Source of the DNA: Maribacter sp. 1_MG-2023 | GTDB taxonomy: Bacteria > Bacteroidota > Bacteroidia > Flavobacteriales > Flavobacteriaceae | NCBI RefSeq assembly: GCF_030547005.1 | Contig: NZ_JAUOPN010000001.1 | Span: 310,001-374,000 of the forward strand | Length of the DNA stretch: 64,000 nucleotides | Direction: 5' to 3' | Shown here: positions 56,824 through 64,000 of the stretch, piece by piece | How the letters are laid out: each line of letters opens with the position of its first letter | How positions within the stretch are numbered: the stretch's first letter is position 1 | The notes under the pieces: generated by a model | What the model saw: the letters and a program-made list of their open reading frames with translations, nothing else | What the model was told of the DNA's origin: nothing | Database searches by the model: none | Program-made: the position numbers and the translations under genes

Positions 56824-57840
56824 TTATAATTGACAATCCATCAAGACTTTTAGTCCGTCAGGGTTATTATCTATGTTTTCAAATACTTGTTGAATATTCG
56901 TTAAAGGTTGAACATCTGTAATCATTTGTGAAAAAGGTAATTCATTACGAGTGATCAGTTCAATTGCTTTTTCGTAATCTTCTTTTTCATAAACTCGTGC
57001 GCCAATTAGGCTTAACTCTTTCCAGAAAAATTTGAACAAATCAACCGGTTTTTTCTCACCGTGAATTGCTACCATTAATATTCTCCCTCTAATGCCTGCT
57101 ACTTCGCACATTACATCTAGTGCAGGTTGTACGCCAGCTACTTCAAAAACAACATCTGCACGGCGATTCTCGGTTTTGCTTTTTACGTATTCTACTAAGT
57201 CTAATTCGATAGGATTAACTGCGTCAAAGCCTAATTCTTTTGCCTTTGCAATACGTTTTGGGTTTACTTCTGAGATAATTACATGAGCACCTACTTCTTT
57301 AGCTACCATTGCTACTAATAACCCAATTGGTCCACCCCCTAGAACAACCGCAGTTTCACCTTTTACCAAACCACTTCTACGTACATCATGAGTTGCAACT
57401 GATAATGGTTCTATTAAGGCAGCCAATTTTAAATCTGTTTCTGGTTTTAATTTGTGAAGTACAAATGCTGGTACGTTCCAATATTGTTGCATAGAACCTG
57501 GACTGTCAATTCCTATAAATTTCAACTCCTCACAAATGTGGTTAAAGCCTTTGTCAGAAGCTTTCACTTTTCTGTCGTCTAATGGTCGAACAACTACTTT
57601 TTCTCCCACAACATAACCTTCAACACCTTCGCCAACGGCGTCAATGGTACCAGACATTTCATGCCCAATGGTTTGTGGCATAGCCACACGCTTGTCCATC
57701 ATACCATGATAGATGTGAACATCGGTGCCACAAACACCTGAATAAGCTACTTTAATTCGGACTTCACCTGTTTTGGGTTGATCAATTTCTTTGTCTATAA
57801 CAGTGAAGGTTTTATTGCCTTCGTATATGGTTGCTTTCAT
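56824..57840 (-). CDS. Zn-type medium-chain dehydrogenase, probable 2-keto-3-deoxy-L-galactonate 5-dehydrogenase
   Basis: 338 residues. The catalytic zinc ligands are kept: C37 in GVCGTDVHIYHG, H59 and E60 in IGHE. The NAD site is LGGGPIGL. The structural zinc lobe lacks the four-cysteine cluster: after VVVRP comes LDDRKVKASDKGF with no CxxCxxC. The first gene of the L-AHG operon, it precedes the KduD-like gene. A C5 oxidation of the L-configured keto-deoxy acid, followed by KduD reduction, would invert C5 and give KDG. It is similar in type to the LgoD-like enzyme at 29392, which performs the matching C5 oxidation of L-galactonate. Confidence 0.75.
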   Translation of the reverse strand: MKATIYEGNKTFTVIDKEIDQPKTGEVRIKVAYSGVCGTDVHIYHGMMDKRVAMPQTIGHEMSGTIDAVGEGVEGYVVGEKVVVRPLDDRKVKASDKGFNHICEELKFIGIDSPGSMQQYWNVPAFVLHKLKPETDLKLAALIEPLSVATHDVRRSGLVKGETAVVLGGGPIGLLVAMVAKEVGAHVIISEVNPKRIAKAKELGFDAVNPIELDLVEYVKSKTENRRADVVFEVAGVQPALDVMCEVAGIRGRILMVAIHGEKKPVDLFKFFWKELSLIGARVYEKEDYEKAIELITRNELPFSQMITDVQPLTNIQQVFENIDNNPDGLKVLMDCQL

Positions 57841-57847
57841 TTTATAT

Positions 57848-57883
57848 TAGTTTCAAATAGTAAACTAGTTTCATATTTGAAAT
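57848..57883. promoter_or_regulatory. Candidate IclR operator upstream of the L-AHG operon
   Basis: The stretch holds a near-palindrome TTTCATATTTGAAA (57869-57882; arms TTTCA and TGAAA) and two direct repeats TAGTTTCA at 57848-57855 and 57866-57873. It lies 8-43 bases upstream of the dehydrogenase start. The pattern recalls KdgR-type sites (TGAAAC with GTTTCA), and the IclR-family gene is the next upstream gene. Confidence 0.45.
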
Positions 57884-57981
57884 AAATATACAATTATTTA
57901 TAAAACCGACAACTAATAAATAATCATATCCTAAAGTTTAATTGTTAAATTATAGACAAAGACATATTTAGGTGTAAAAAA

Positions 57982-58001
57982 AAGCTCTTAAAAAAGAGCT
58001 T
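57982..58001 (-). terminator. Rho-independent terminator after the IclR gene
   Basis: AAGCTCTT and AAGAGCTT pair as an 8-bp stem with a 4-base A loop. On the minus strand the stem is followed by a T-run (the complement of GGTGTAAAAAAA). It lies 36 bases after the IclR stop. Confidence 0.75.
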
Positions 58002-58037
58002 AAAGTATTTATGAAGTCGAAGTGATTACTGAAAAAT

Positions 58038-58829
58038 CTATTGTGAGATATAACCTAGTTTTATTGAAATGTCTAGTGCATATTGTGCTATGATTTTTCC
58101 TTTGATATCAAATTGATCATGAGGTAATCTACCATGGGGTGCCGTGATCCAAAGGGCTGCCACCGGATATCCTGATTCATTAAAAATAGGTGCACCTATA
58201 CAATGAATACCTTGTATGTCTTCGCCGTTATCAATGGCAAAGCCATTTTTTTTAACTTCTTTAAGGGTGTTTCTAAAATCTTTTTTAGAAGTAATGGTGT
58301 TTTTTGTGAATTTAGTAAGAGTAATTTTTTTTAAAATTTCATCAGACTCTTCTTTTGGTAAATATGATAGTATGCATTTACCACCTACAGAGCTATGTAA
58401 ACTGAATTGGGTACCCTGTTCTACAAATAATTTTACTGGATAAGATGAAGATACTTGTTCTAAAATAGTGCCTTTGTCTCCTAATAAAATACCTAACATA
58501 ACAGATTCTTTTAACTCATCTCTTAAGGCACGCATAACATCTATGGACATTTCTACGATGCTCTGCTCGGTCATGGAAGATATGCCTAAAGAAAGCATTT
58601 TTCTAGAGAGTGTTATCTTTTTGGTAGTTTCGTTTTTTTGTAAATAGTTCTTGAAAATTAACGTGCTGACGACCCTAAATGCCGAAGTTTTTGTTAGAGA
58701 TAATGTTTCGGTAATTTCAGCTAAAGTGAGTCCGCTTTTTTTTGTAGCCAATAACTCAATAACCAATAGACCTCTTTCAAGATTTGGTACATTATACTCT
58801 GATTTTAAATTTGGCTTAGTTTTGTTCAT
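58038..58829 (-). CDS. IclR-family transcriptional regulator (KdgR-like role)
   Basis: 263 residues, cytoplasmic. The N-terminal winged helix (about 15-75) has LERGLLVIELLATKKSGLTLAEITETLSLTKTSAFRVVSTL. The C-terminal ligand domain (about 85-260) has the IclR signatures HSSVGGKCILSYLP, GFAIDNGEDIQGIHCIGAPIF and ALWIT. IclR proteins bind small acid metabolites; the KdgR group responds to KDG, the shared product of both L-sugar arms here. It is a single-gene unit with its own terminator, adjacent to the L-AHG operon whose upstream region holds a matching dyad. Repression relieved by a keto-deoxy acid is a reasonable hypothesis, not a demonstrated one. Confidence 0.85.
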   Translation of the reverse strand: MNKTKPNLKSEYNVPNLERGLLVIELLATKKSGLTLAEITETLSLTKTSAFRVVSTLIFKNYLQKNETTKKITLSRKMLSLGISSMTEQSIVEMSIDVMRALRDELKESVMLGILLGDKGTILEQVSSSYPVKLFVEQGTQFSLHSSVGGKCILSYLPKEESDEILKKITLTKFTKNTITSKKDFRNTLKEVKKNGFAIDNGEDIQGIHCIGAPIFNESGYPVAALWITAPHGRLPHDQFDIKGKIIAQYALDISIKLGYISQ

Positions 58830-58885
58830 TGAAAAAACATTGTACCGTAAAATTACTATTATTTAACTTACCACGATGCGAATAA

Positions 58886-58919
58886 AAAAAGAGGAGCACT
58901 TTCTGATGCTCCTCTTTTT
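58886..58919 (-). terminator. Hairpin terminator after the second GH117 gene
   Basis: AAAAAGAGGAGCA and TGCTCCTCTTTTT are exact complements, a 13-bp stem around an 8-base loop. It lies 18 bases after the GH117 stop on the minus strand. The A/T-rich base of the stem lets it work in both directions. Confidence 0.85.
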
Positions 58920-58936
58920 ATTAATATGTAGTCTAT

Positions 58937-60163
58937 TTATTTTGCTTTTTCTCCTTTTGCGGCATGCGTAGTTTTTCTTTCAGATGTAAAACTCATTATA
59001 CTTTGGTAATCGCTATTATTGTAAATATGTGAAAGGCCCCAACGCAAAATTTCAGTTGGCTCTTTTTCATTATCGGCTGATCTATCTAAGCCAATAGCAT
59101 GTGCAGAAACCCCTGGAATTACAGACATTATCTCAAAATTAATACCATCTGGTGCCCATTGAATGGTGTTTTTTTCAGGACCGTCAGTAGTAATTAAAGC
59201 AGCAATACCATCATTATAAGGCCATACACAAATTTCGTGGCCGCTATTACTAATGGGGTTGTAAGGCGATTTTACATATGGACCCAATGGGTTATCTGCA
59301 ATGGCAACTCCGTGACGAATTTGTCTACCACCAAAGGTAATTTTTTCACCCATTTGTTCTCCTTTGTAATACAAGTAGAATTTGCCTTTGTAAGGTATTA
59401 TGCATGGGTCATGTACTTTATGACTATCAAAGTCTCCTTTTTTCTCGACTAAAAATCTGTTTTGTTCTTCTCCTTTCCAAACACCATTGTCTGCCGGACT
59501 TAGAATAGGTTCTTCGCTTTTGGTCCATGGTCCGTTAGGTGAATCTGACCACGCCAATCCTACTTGATTTTTGACGCGTACATTATAAGGTGATTTTACC
59601 GTTTGGTAGCATAAATAATATTTGTCTTCAAACTTCATGATTTCTACCGTAAATACTGAGCGGTCATCATAAGTTCCTTTTTCGCCTCGTGCTACCGCTA
59701 ACCCTTCTTCTTTCCAGGTTTCTCCATCTTCAGATGTTGCATACCAAATATCGCAGCGATCCCATGGGAAAACTTTTTCATTTGCAACGTCACCTCCAAA
59801 ACCCTGTGACGGTCCCAAACTTTTGCTATACCAAACGTAATATTTGCCATTTTCTTTAATAACGGCACTAGGGTCTCTACGTACAACGCCTTCTTCGTAA
59901 GTAAGGTCACCCTTTAAAGGTTTTAGATCAGAAAATTGAATAAACCATTCGTTTCCTAAATCTTGTGACCATTGTAATGCTCTTTTAGATGCGGCACTTA
60001 ATGAGTCTCGGTTGGTAATACCTAATTCATCTATCAGCTCGTCGGTAACTACTATTTTTTCTTCAACCTTGTCTGTTTCTTTTTCGGTTTTTTTAGTTTC
60101 GGAACATGCCGTAAAGATGAACAAACACGCTATTGATAATAATTTTATGATATTTTTTTTCAT
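58937..60163 (-). CDS. GH117 family glycosidase-like lipoprotein (second paralogue)
   Basis: 408 residues, lipobox FTAC at Cys20. The propeller has the same key positions as the first GH117: RRDPS with D97, VHDPCIIP with D252, and [10 protein letters not shown] with H309 and E310. D97 and D252 coincide with the numbering I recall for Zobellia AhgA. The sequence otherwise differs clearly from the paralogue at 3543-4850: it lacks that protein's 35-residue N-terminal extension and has [14 protein letters not shown] before the second acid. It may belong to another GH117 clade with a different substrate. It is followed by its own terminator and preceded by galK, 113 bases away. Confidence 0.85.
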   Translation of the reverse strand: MKKNIIKLLSIACLFIFTACSETKKTEKETDKVEEKIVVTDELIDELGITNRDSLSAASKRALQWSQDLGNEWFIQFSDLKPLKGDLTYEEGVVRRDPSAVIKENGKYYVWYSKSLGPSQGFGGDVANEKVFPWDRCDIWYATSEDGETWKEEGLAVARGEKGTYDDRSVFTVEIMKFEDKYYLCYQTVKSPYNVRVKNQVGLAWSDSPNGPWTKSEEPILSPADNGVWKGEEQNRFLVEKKGDFDSHKVHDPCIIPYKGKFYLYYKGEQMGEKITFGGRQIRHGVAIADNPLGPYVKSPYNPISNSGHEICVWPYNDGIAALITTDGPEKNTIQWAPDGINFEIMSVIPGVSAHAIGLDRSADNEKEPTEILRWGLSHIYNNSDYQSIMSFTSERKTTHAAKGEKAK

Positions 60164-60276
60164 TTTTATTTGTTGTTTGGTATTAGAATAATTGGTTTAC
60201 AAATTAAAGTTAAGTGTGTTGAAAATTTATCATATTGAGCTAAATTTCCTTTTAATTGATTGATTAGTCCATGTTA

Positions 60277-61422
60277 TTATAAATTGTTGGTTTTGATACT
60301 AGTACCTTCACTAGGCATTGCTTCGAAAGCGGTCAATTTAATATTGAATTTATTATAATATGCGTTGGTGGCTTCTTCAATGAAATGTTCTACCGCATCT
60401 TCATGTATTAGATTTATGGTGCAACCACCAAAACCACCACCCATCATTCTAGATCCAATTACAGTATCATAACATTTAGAGAAATCTACTAAATAGTCAA
60501 GTTCTGGGCAGCTTACGTCATAAAGGTGTTGTAAACCTTGGTGAGTCTCAAACATGAATTTTCCTAATTGGTGTAGAGATGATTCTTTTAAGGCTTCAAC
60601 TGATTTTAAAACTCGTTCTTTTTCTTCAATGATATAGGTACAGCGATTAAAAACATCTTCAGAAAGTTCATTTTCAAATTCAGCTAACATGCTTAATGAA
60701 ACATCACGTAAAGAGCTTACGTTATTATATTTTTCGCGAATAATTGCTACCGCTTCTTCGCATTGACTTCGACGAACATTATACTCGCTAGAAGCTAAAT
60801 TATGCGAAACATTGGTATTCAATAAAAGAATTCTATAAGGAGCGATAGTTATGGGAACGTATTCATAATCAAGAGATTTACAATCTAACAAGATTACATG
60901 CCCTGCTTTGCTCATTACTGAGCTGAATTGATCCATGATACCGCACTTTGTACCCACATAATTATGTTCTGCGCGTTGAGATAATGCTACGATTTCTTGT
61001 TTGGAGAGTTTCAATTCGAAGAGTTCGTTGAGTCCGTATGCAATTCCACATTCTAAAGCGGCCGAAGAGCTTATTCCAGACCCTACCGGTATGTCACTAT
61101 CTAAAATACAATCGAACCCTTTCAACTTATTGGTCAACTGCTGTAGTTCGTATATAACCCCCAAGGCATAGTTTTCCCATTGGTTTTCGCTTACGCTAAT
61201 ATTATCAAGTTCAAAAGTTAGATTTGCATTAAAATTGCGGCTATGAATATTGCACGTAGTAGCACTATTATTTTTGTTGAATTTGAGTTGAATTTTTTTA
61301 TCAATAGCTGTAGGTAGTACAAAGCCATTATTGTAATCGGTGTGCTCGCCGATTATATTTATTCTACCGGGAGAGTCGATAATTAAATCCCAATTTTTCG
61401 AATTAAATTCTATTTCTTTCAT
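60277..61422 (-). CDS. galK: Galactokinase
   Basis: 381 residues, GHMP kinase family. The galactose signature is GRINIIGEHTDYNNG (about 19-33). The ATP loop is PVGSGISSSAALE (about 112-124). The catalytic aspartate lies in CGIMDQF, and MMGGGFGGCTI is the third GHMP motif. The enzyme phosphorylates alpha-D-galactose at C1, the first committed Leloir step. The start codon follows the galT stop directly, so translation is coupled. Its place beside GH117 and the L-AHG operon shows that the D-galactose half of the galactan is dealt with in the same locus. Confidence 0.96.
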   Translation of the reverse strand: MKEIEFNSKNWDLIIDSPGRINIIGEHTDYNNGFVLPTAIDKKIQLKFNKNNSATTCNIHSRNFNANLTFELDNISVSENQWENYALGVIYELQQLTNKLKGFDCILDSDIPVGSGISSSAALECGIAYGLNELFELKLSKQEIVALSQRAEHNYVGTKCGIMDQFSSVMSKAGHVILLDCKSLDYEYVPITIAPYRILLLNTNVSHNLASSEYNVRRSQCEEAVAIIREKYNNVSSLRDVSLSMLAEFENELSEDVFNRCTYIIEEKERVLKSVEALKESSLHQLGKFMFETHQGLQHLYDVSCPELDYLVDFSKCYDTVIGSRMMGGGFGGCTINLIHEDAVEHFIEEATNAYYNKFNIKLTAFEAMPSEGTSIKTNNL

Positions 61423-62439
61423 TTATAGGGATTTTAGTTTTTCTGCGGCCATTTCTGGTGTAATATCACGCTGTGCCATGGCAAACATTTCATAACCTAC
61501 CATAAATTTTTTGACCGTTGCAGATCGTAGTAATGGAGGGTAAAAGCTCATATGCCAATGCCATTCTTCGTAGTTATCACCACTGGTTGGCGCTTGGTGT
61601 ATGCCTGATGAATAAGGAAAAGAGCAGTTGAACAATGCGTCGTATTTTTGAGTCAATGTTTTTAATTGTTGGGCAAAGTCTTCTCTTTCTGTAGTATTTA
61701 AACTTGCTATATTAGCCATTTTCCTTTTTGGAACAATCATCGCCTCATAGGGCCAAACTGCCCAAAAGGGTACAAGCGTGACAAAGCTTTTATTTTCTGA
61801 GATAATACGAGTACCGATACTTAGTTCTTGATCTATGTATTTACTTAGTAAGCTGGTACTTTCTTTTTTATAGAAGTTTTTTTGTGCTATTGTCTTTTTT
61901 TCAATTTCTGTGGGTATCGAATGTTGAGCCCAAATTTGACCGTGAGGGTGGGGGTTACTACATCCCATTATAGCCCCTTTATTTTCAAAAATCTGTACAT
62001 AATTGATATGTTTTAAATTGCCTAGTTCTGTAAATTCATTTTGCCATGCCTCTACTACTTTAATAATAGCATTAACCTCCATATCAGGAATTGTTAAAGA
62101 ATGGTTGGGCGAGAAGCAAATAACCTTACAAATGCCGCTTTCACCTTCAGCGTGTAGTAAACCATCAGTATAATCGAACAATGGCGTATCGTTTAAAAGA
62201 GCACCAAAATCATTTTTAAAAACTAATGTATTCTTGTAATCGGGGTTAGGTTCACCATTCATTCGGGCATTAGTAGGACACAGAAAACATTCAGAGTCAT
62301 AATTGATTTTTTCTCTTTTTTCAAAAGATTCTGTTTTGCCTTGCCAAGGTCTTTTGGTTCTATGTGGTGATACCAAGATCCACTCACCAGTAAGTATATT
62401 AAGTCTTCTATGTGGAGCGTTCGCTAATTCAGATTTCAT
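61423..62439 (-). CDS. galT: Galactose-1-phosphate uridylyltransferase
   Basis: 338 residues. The active-site motif is H164-P-H166-G-Q in SNPHPHGQIWAQ, H166 being the uridylylated histidine. The zinc-site cysteines C51 and C54 are in CFLC. NYVQIFENKGAIMGCSNPHPHG and SSGIHQAPTSG are characteristic. It transfers UMP between UDP-glucose and galactose-1-phosphate. It is transcribed ahead of galK with no gap. GalE is not in the window and would be needed elsewhere. Confidence 0.96.
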   Translation of the reverse strand: MKSELANAPHRRLNILTGEWILVSPHRTKRPWQGKTESFEKREKINYDSECFLCPTNARMNGEPNPDYKNTLVFKNDFGALLNDTPLFDYTDGLLHAEGESGICKVICFSPNHSLTIPDMEVNAIIKVVEAWQNEFTELGNLKHINYVQIFENKGAIMGCSNPHPHGQIWAQHSIPTEIEKKTIAQKNFYKKESTSLLSKYIDQELSIGTRIISENKSFVTLVPFWAVWPYEAMIVPKRKMANIASLNTTEREDFAQQLKTLTQKYDALFNCSFPYSSGIHQAPTSGDNYEEWHWHMSFYPPLLRSATVKKFMVGYEMFAMAQRDITPEMAAEKLKSL

Positions 62440-62611
62440 TTATGAGCTAAAAGTTTGAGGTTTTAATTAATTATAAAGCCTCTGATTTTTATTCTTTTTC
62501 TTGAAACCTAATGTACAGGTATTGAGTAGGAAACGTAGATATTTAGACTTGACAAAAACTGAACAAAATAAATTTTCGGTATAATTGACTCTAAATCAGT
62601 AATAAACGGGC

Positions 62612-63409
62612 TTACTTTATTTCGTTAAAGAAAATCAATGTTTTCTCAATATGTTTTTGCCAATAAGACCATTCGTGTTTGCCTTCGAATTCTTGGTAGG
62701 TATGATTAATATCTGAGTTGTTCAGTTTTGTATGAAGTGCTCTATTGTACTCAATTAGTAAATCATCTTTACCACAATCAAAACGAAATGGAGGTAGCTC
62801 TTTCTTATTTTGTTGCATCAACTTAAAAACATCTTCGTTTAACGCTTCGGTTTGACTATAATTAATTTCCTTTTCTTCTACAAATAAATGCATTTGATTG
62901 GTGTTGGTAATAGAAGAATGACCTGAAAATCCTTTATATTTTTTAGGATATTTAGCAGCAAGACGCAAAGCACCATAGCCACCCATTGATAGACCAGAGA
63001 TAAATAAATTTGATGATGAACTTGTAGCATTAATATTTTCAATAACTGCATTGATTACATCTTCAACAATCCATTTTTCAAAATCAAGATTATTATGAGG
63101 TAGATATGCAGAGCCATCTCCCCATAATCCGTCAGAAGGCATTGCAATAACCATTGGTTGTATAAGCCCTTCAGTCATCATTCGTAAAACGGTAAAGTGT
63201 ACACCTGCTTTGTGTGCCCAAATCCAAGCACTACCGTACACGCCGTGAAGAAGCGTAACTATAGGTAAGTCTTTTAGATTTTCATCTGGGGGGACAAATA
63301 CACAAATGTCTCCACGACCTTTAAGATTAGGAGTCTTTACAGTAATAAATCTAAGATGATTATTTTCAAATTCAGGATTTGATATTTCTGTTGTTCTAAA
63401 TTTTGACAT
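62612..63409 (-). CDS. Cytoplasmic alpha/beta-hydrolase, esterase-D-like family
   Basis: 265 residues, no signal peptide. The nucleophile is S141 in GLSMGGYGAL. The probable acid is D215 or D216 in DCGKDD, and the histidine is H245 in GKHEWSYW. LPIVTLLHGVYGSAWIWAHKAG covers the oxyanion-hole region. The family includes S-formylglutathione hydrolase, feruloyl and acetyl esterases. It overlaps no neighbour and lies 6 bases after the zinc dehydrogenase gene, so the two are probably co-transcribed. Deacylation of a sugar or a thioester detoxification are both possible. Confidence 0.75.
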   Translation of the reverse strand: MSKFRTTEISNPEFENNHLRFITVKTPNLKGRGDICVFVPPDENLKDLPIVTLLHGVYGSAWIWAHKAGVHFTVLRMMTEGLIQPMVIAMPSDGLWGDGSAYLPHNNLDFEKWIVEDVINAVIENINATSSSSNLFISGLSMGGYGALRLAAKYPKKYKGFSGHSSITNTNQMHLFVEEKEINYSQTEALNEDVFKLMQQNKKELPPFRFDCGKDDLLIEYNRALHTKLNNSDINHTYQEFEGKHEWSYWQKHIEKTLIFFNEIK

Positions 63410-63415
63410 ATTTGT

Positions 63416-64000
63416 TTATTCGAAAACGATTACACCTTTAGCATTTTTACCTGCCAGCATATCATCAAAAGCTTGTTGTAGATTTTCAATAGGGTATGTT
63501 CTGGTAATCATTTCATCTAACATCAAATCTCCTTTATCATACAAGCTTACTAATTTTGGAAAATCTATTTGTGGACGACATTTACCGTAAAGCGGATTAA
63601 TGTAAATTTTATCCCATTCAAATAAGTTCATATCTATAGAAATGGTTTCTTCTATACCACTAACTTGAACAGCTGTGCCTGCATTTCTAATCATTGCTAA
63701 CGGTGCTGCACCTAATGCCGGCACGGCTGTACACTCAAAAGCAAAATCGGCACCTCTACCTTCGGTTTCTGTTTTTACTTTCTCTGATGCCTGTAGTAAA
63801 CCTTTATCATTTCTATCTGCTAGAATTGTATGGGTTGCCCCAAACTGTTTTGCCATTTCAAGACGCTCTTCATTAATGTCAATAGCTATAATTTTTGATG
63901 CTCCAGAAATTCTAGCACCTTGTATAACATTTAAGCCAACTCCTCCAGTACCAATAATTACGGCAGAACTTCCTGCGGTTACTTTTGCCGTATTCACAGC
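63416..64000 (-). CDS. C-terminal half of a Zn-type alcohol dehydrogenase (5' end outside window)
   Basis: The frame is open to the window edge, so the N-terminal catalytic domain is missing here; a GTG at 63997 is probably an internal valine. About 195 residues are visible. The NAD-binding fold reads VIIGTGGVGLNVIQGARISGASKIIAIDINEERLEMAKQFGATH, which is typical of the class III/AdhC branch of medium-chain alcohol dehydrogenases. FAFECTAVPALG and the C-terminal PIENLQQAFDDMLAGKNAKGVIVFE complete the fold. It is followed by the esterase gene 6 bases later. Such enzymes can oxidise primary alcohols or formaldehyde adducts; the substrate is unknown. Confidence 0.85.
   Translation of the reverse strand, partial: AVNTAKVTAGSSAVIIGTGGVGLNVIQGARISGASKIIAIDINEERLEMAKQFGATHTILADRNDKGLLQASEKVKTETEGRGADFAFECTAVPALGAAPLAMIRNAGTAVQVSGIEETISIDMNLFEWDKIYINPLYGKCRPQIDFPKLVSLYDKGDLMLDEMITRTYPIENLQQAFDDMLAGKNAKGVIVFE

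Noticed and set aside
1-64000. Carrageenan utilization locus
   Set aside because: No GH127, GH129, GH150 or GH167-type genes or D-AHG pathway genes were recognised. GH117 and the L-AHG genes point to L-series galactans instead.

Overview
The window reads as a low-GC marine Bacteroidetes genome, most likely Flavobacteriaceae. The supporting signs are SusC/SusD pairs, lipobox signal peptides (a cysteine near residue 16-26), a hybrid two-component system, and a dense set of sulfatases and glycoside hydrolases for red-algal galactans. Almost the whole window is one large polysaccharide utilization locus. The enzyme set (two GH117, two GH16, four GH2, six S1-type sulfatases, and catabolic routes for L-hexose derivatives) fits agar and especially porphyran. 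The naming of the polymer is an inference from gene content.

Layout. (1) 1-4850, plus strand: the tail of a truncated protein with FN3-like modules, a beta-propeller glycosidase-like lipoprotein, a GH2 and a GH117. (2) 4983-7848, minus: a GH16 and a sulfatase broken by one extra base in an A/T run. (3) 7932-12590, minus: a module that does not look like polysaccharide degradation (SDR, porin, lactonase-Dabb fusion, HbpS/GlcG-like protein, Crp/Fnr regulator). (4) 12699-24678, minus: a sulfatase and a GH2 lacking the usual acid/base glutamate, then, upstream of a strong terminator, a four-gene operon of three sulfatases and a GH2. (5) 24832-29121, minus: the hybrid two-component sensor/regulator. 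(6) 29392-36964, plus, divergent from the regulator: a seven-gene operon that reads as a complete L-galactose pathway. (7) 37298-39826, minus: another GH2. (8) 40246-49849, plus: a membrane-spanning TPR/HTH regulator, SusC, SusD, a SusE-like surface protein and a GH16. (9) 49914-57840, minus: a seven-gene operon that reads as 3,6-anhydro-L-galactose (L-AHG) catabolism with an embedded sulfatase. (10) 58038-64000, minus: an IclR regulator, a second GH117, galK, galT, an esterase and a truncated Zn alcohol dehydrogenase.

How it works together (inference). GH16 enzymes cut the galactan outside the cell. SusC/SusD and the SusE-like protein import oligosaccharides. Sulfatases, GH117 and GH2 enzymes release D-galactose, L-galactose and L-AHG. 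D-galactose enters the Leloir pathway through GalM, GalK and GalT. L-galactose is oxidised to its lactone, hydrolysed to L-galactonate, then taken through D-tagaturonate and D-altronate to 2-keto-3-deoxy-D-gluconate (KDG). L-AHG is oxidised to anhydrogalactonate, cycloisomerised to 2-keto-3-deoxy-L-galactonate and inverted at C5 to KDG. Both L-sugar arms therefore end at KDG. KDG kinase, KDPG aldolase, GalE and the sulfatase-maturing enzyme are not in the window.

I saw no rRNA, tRNA, CRISPR array, insertion sequence or integrase.
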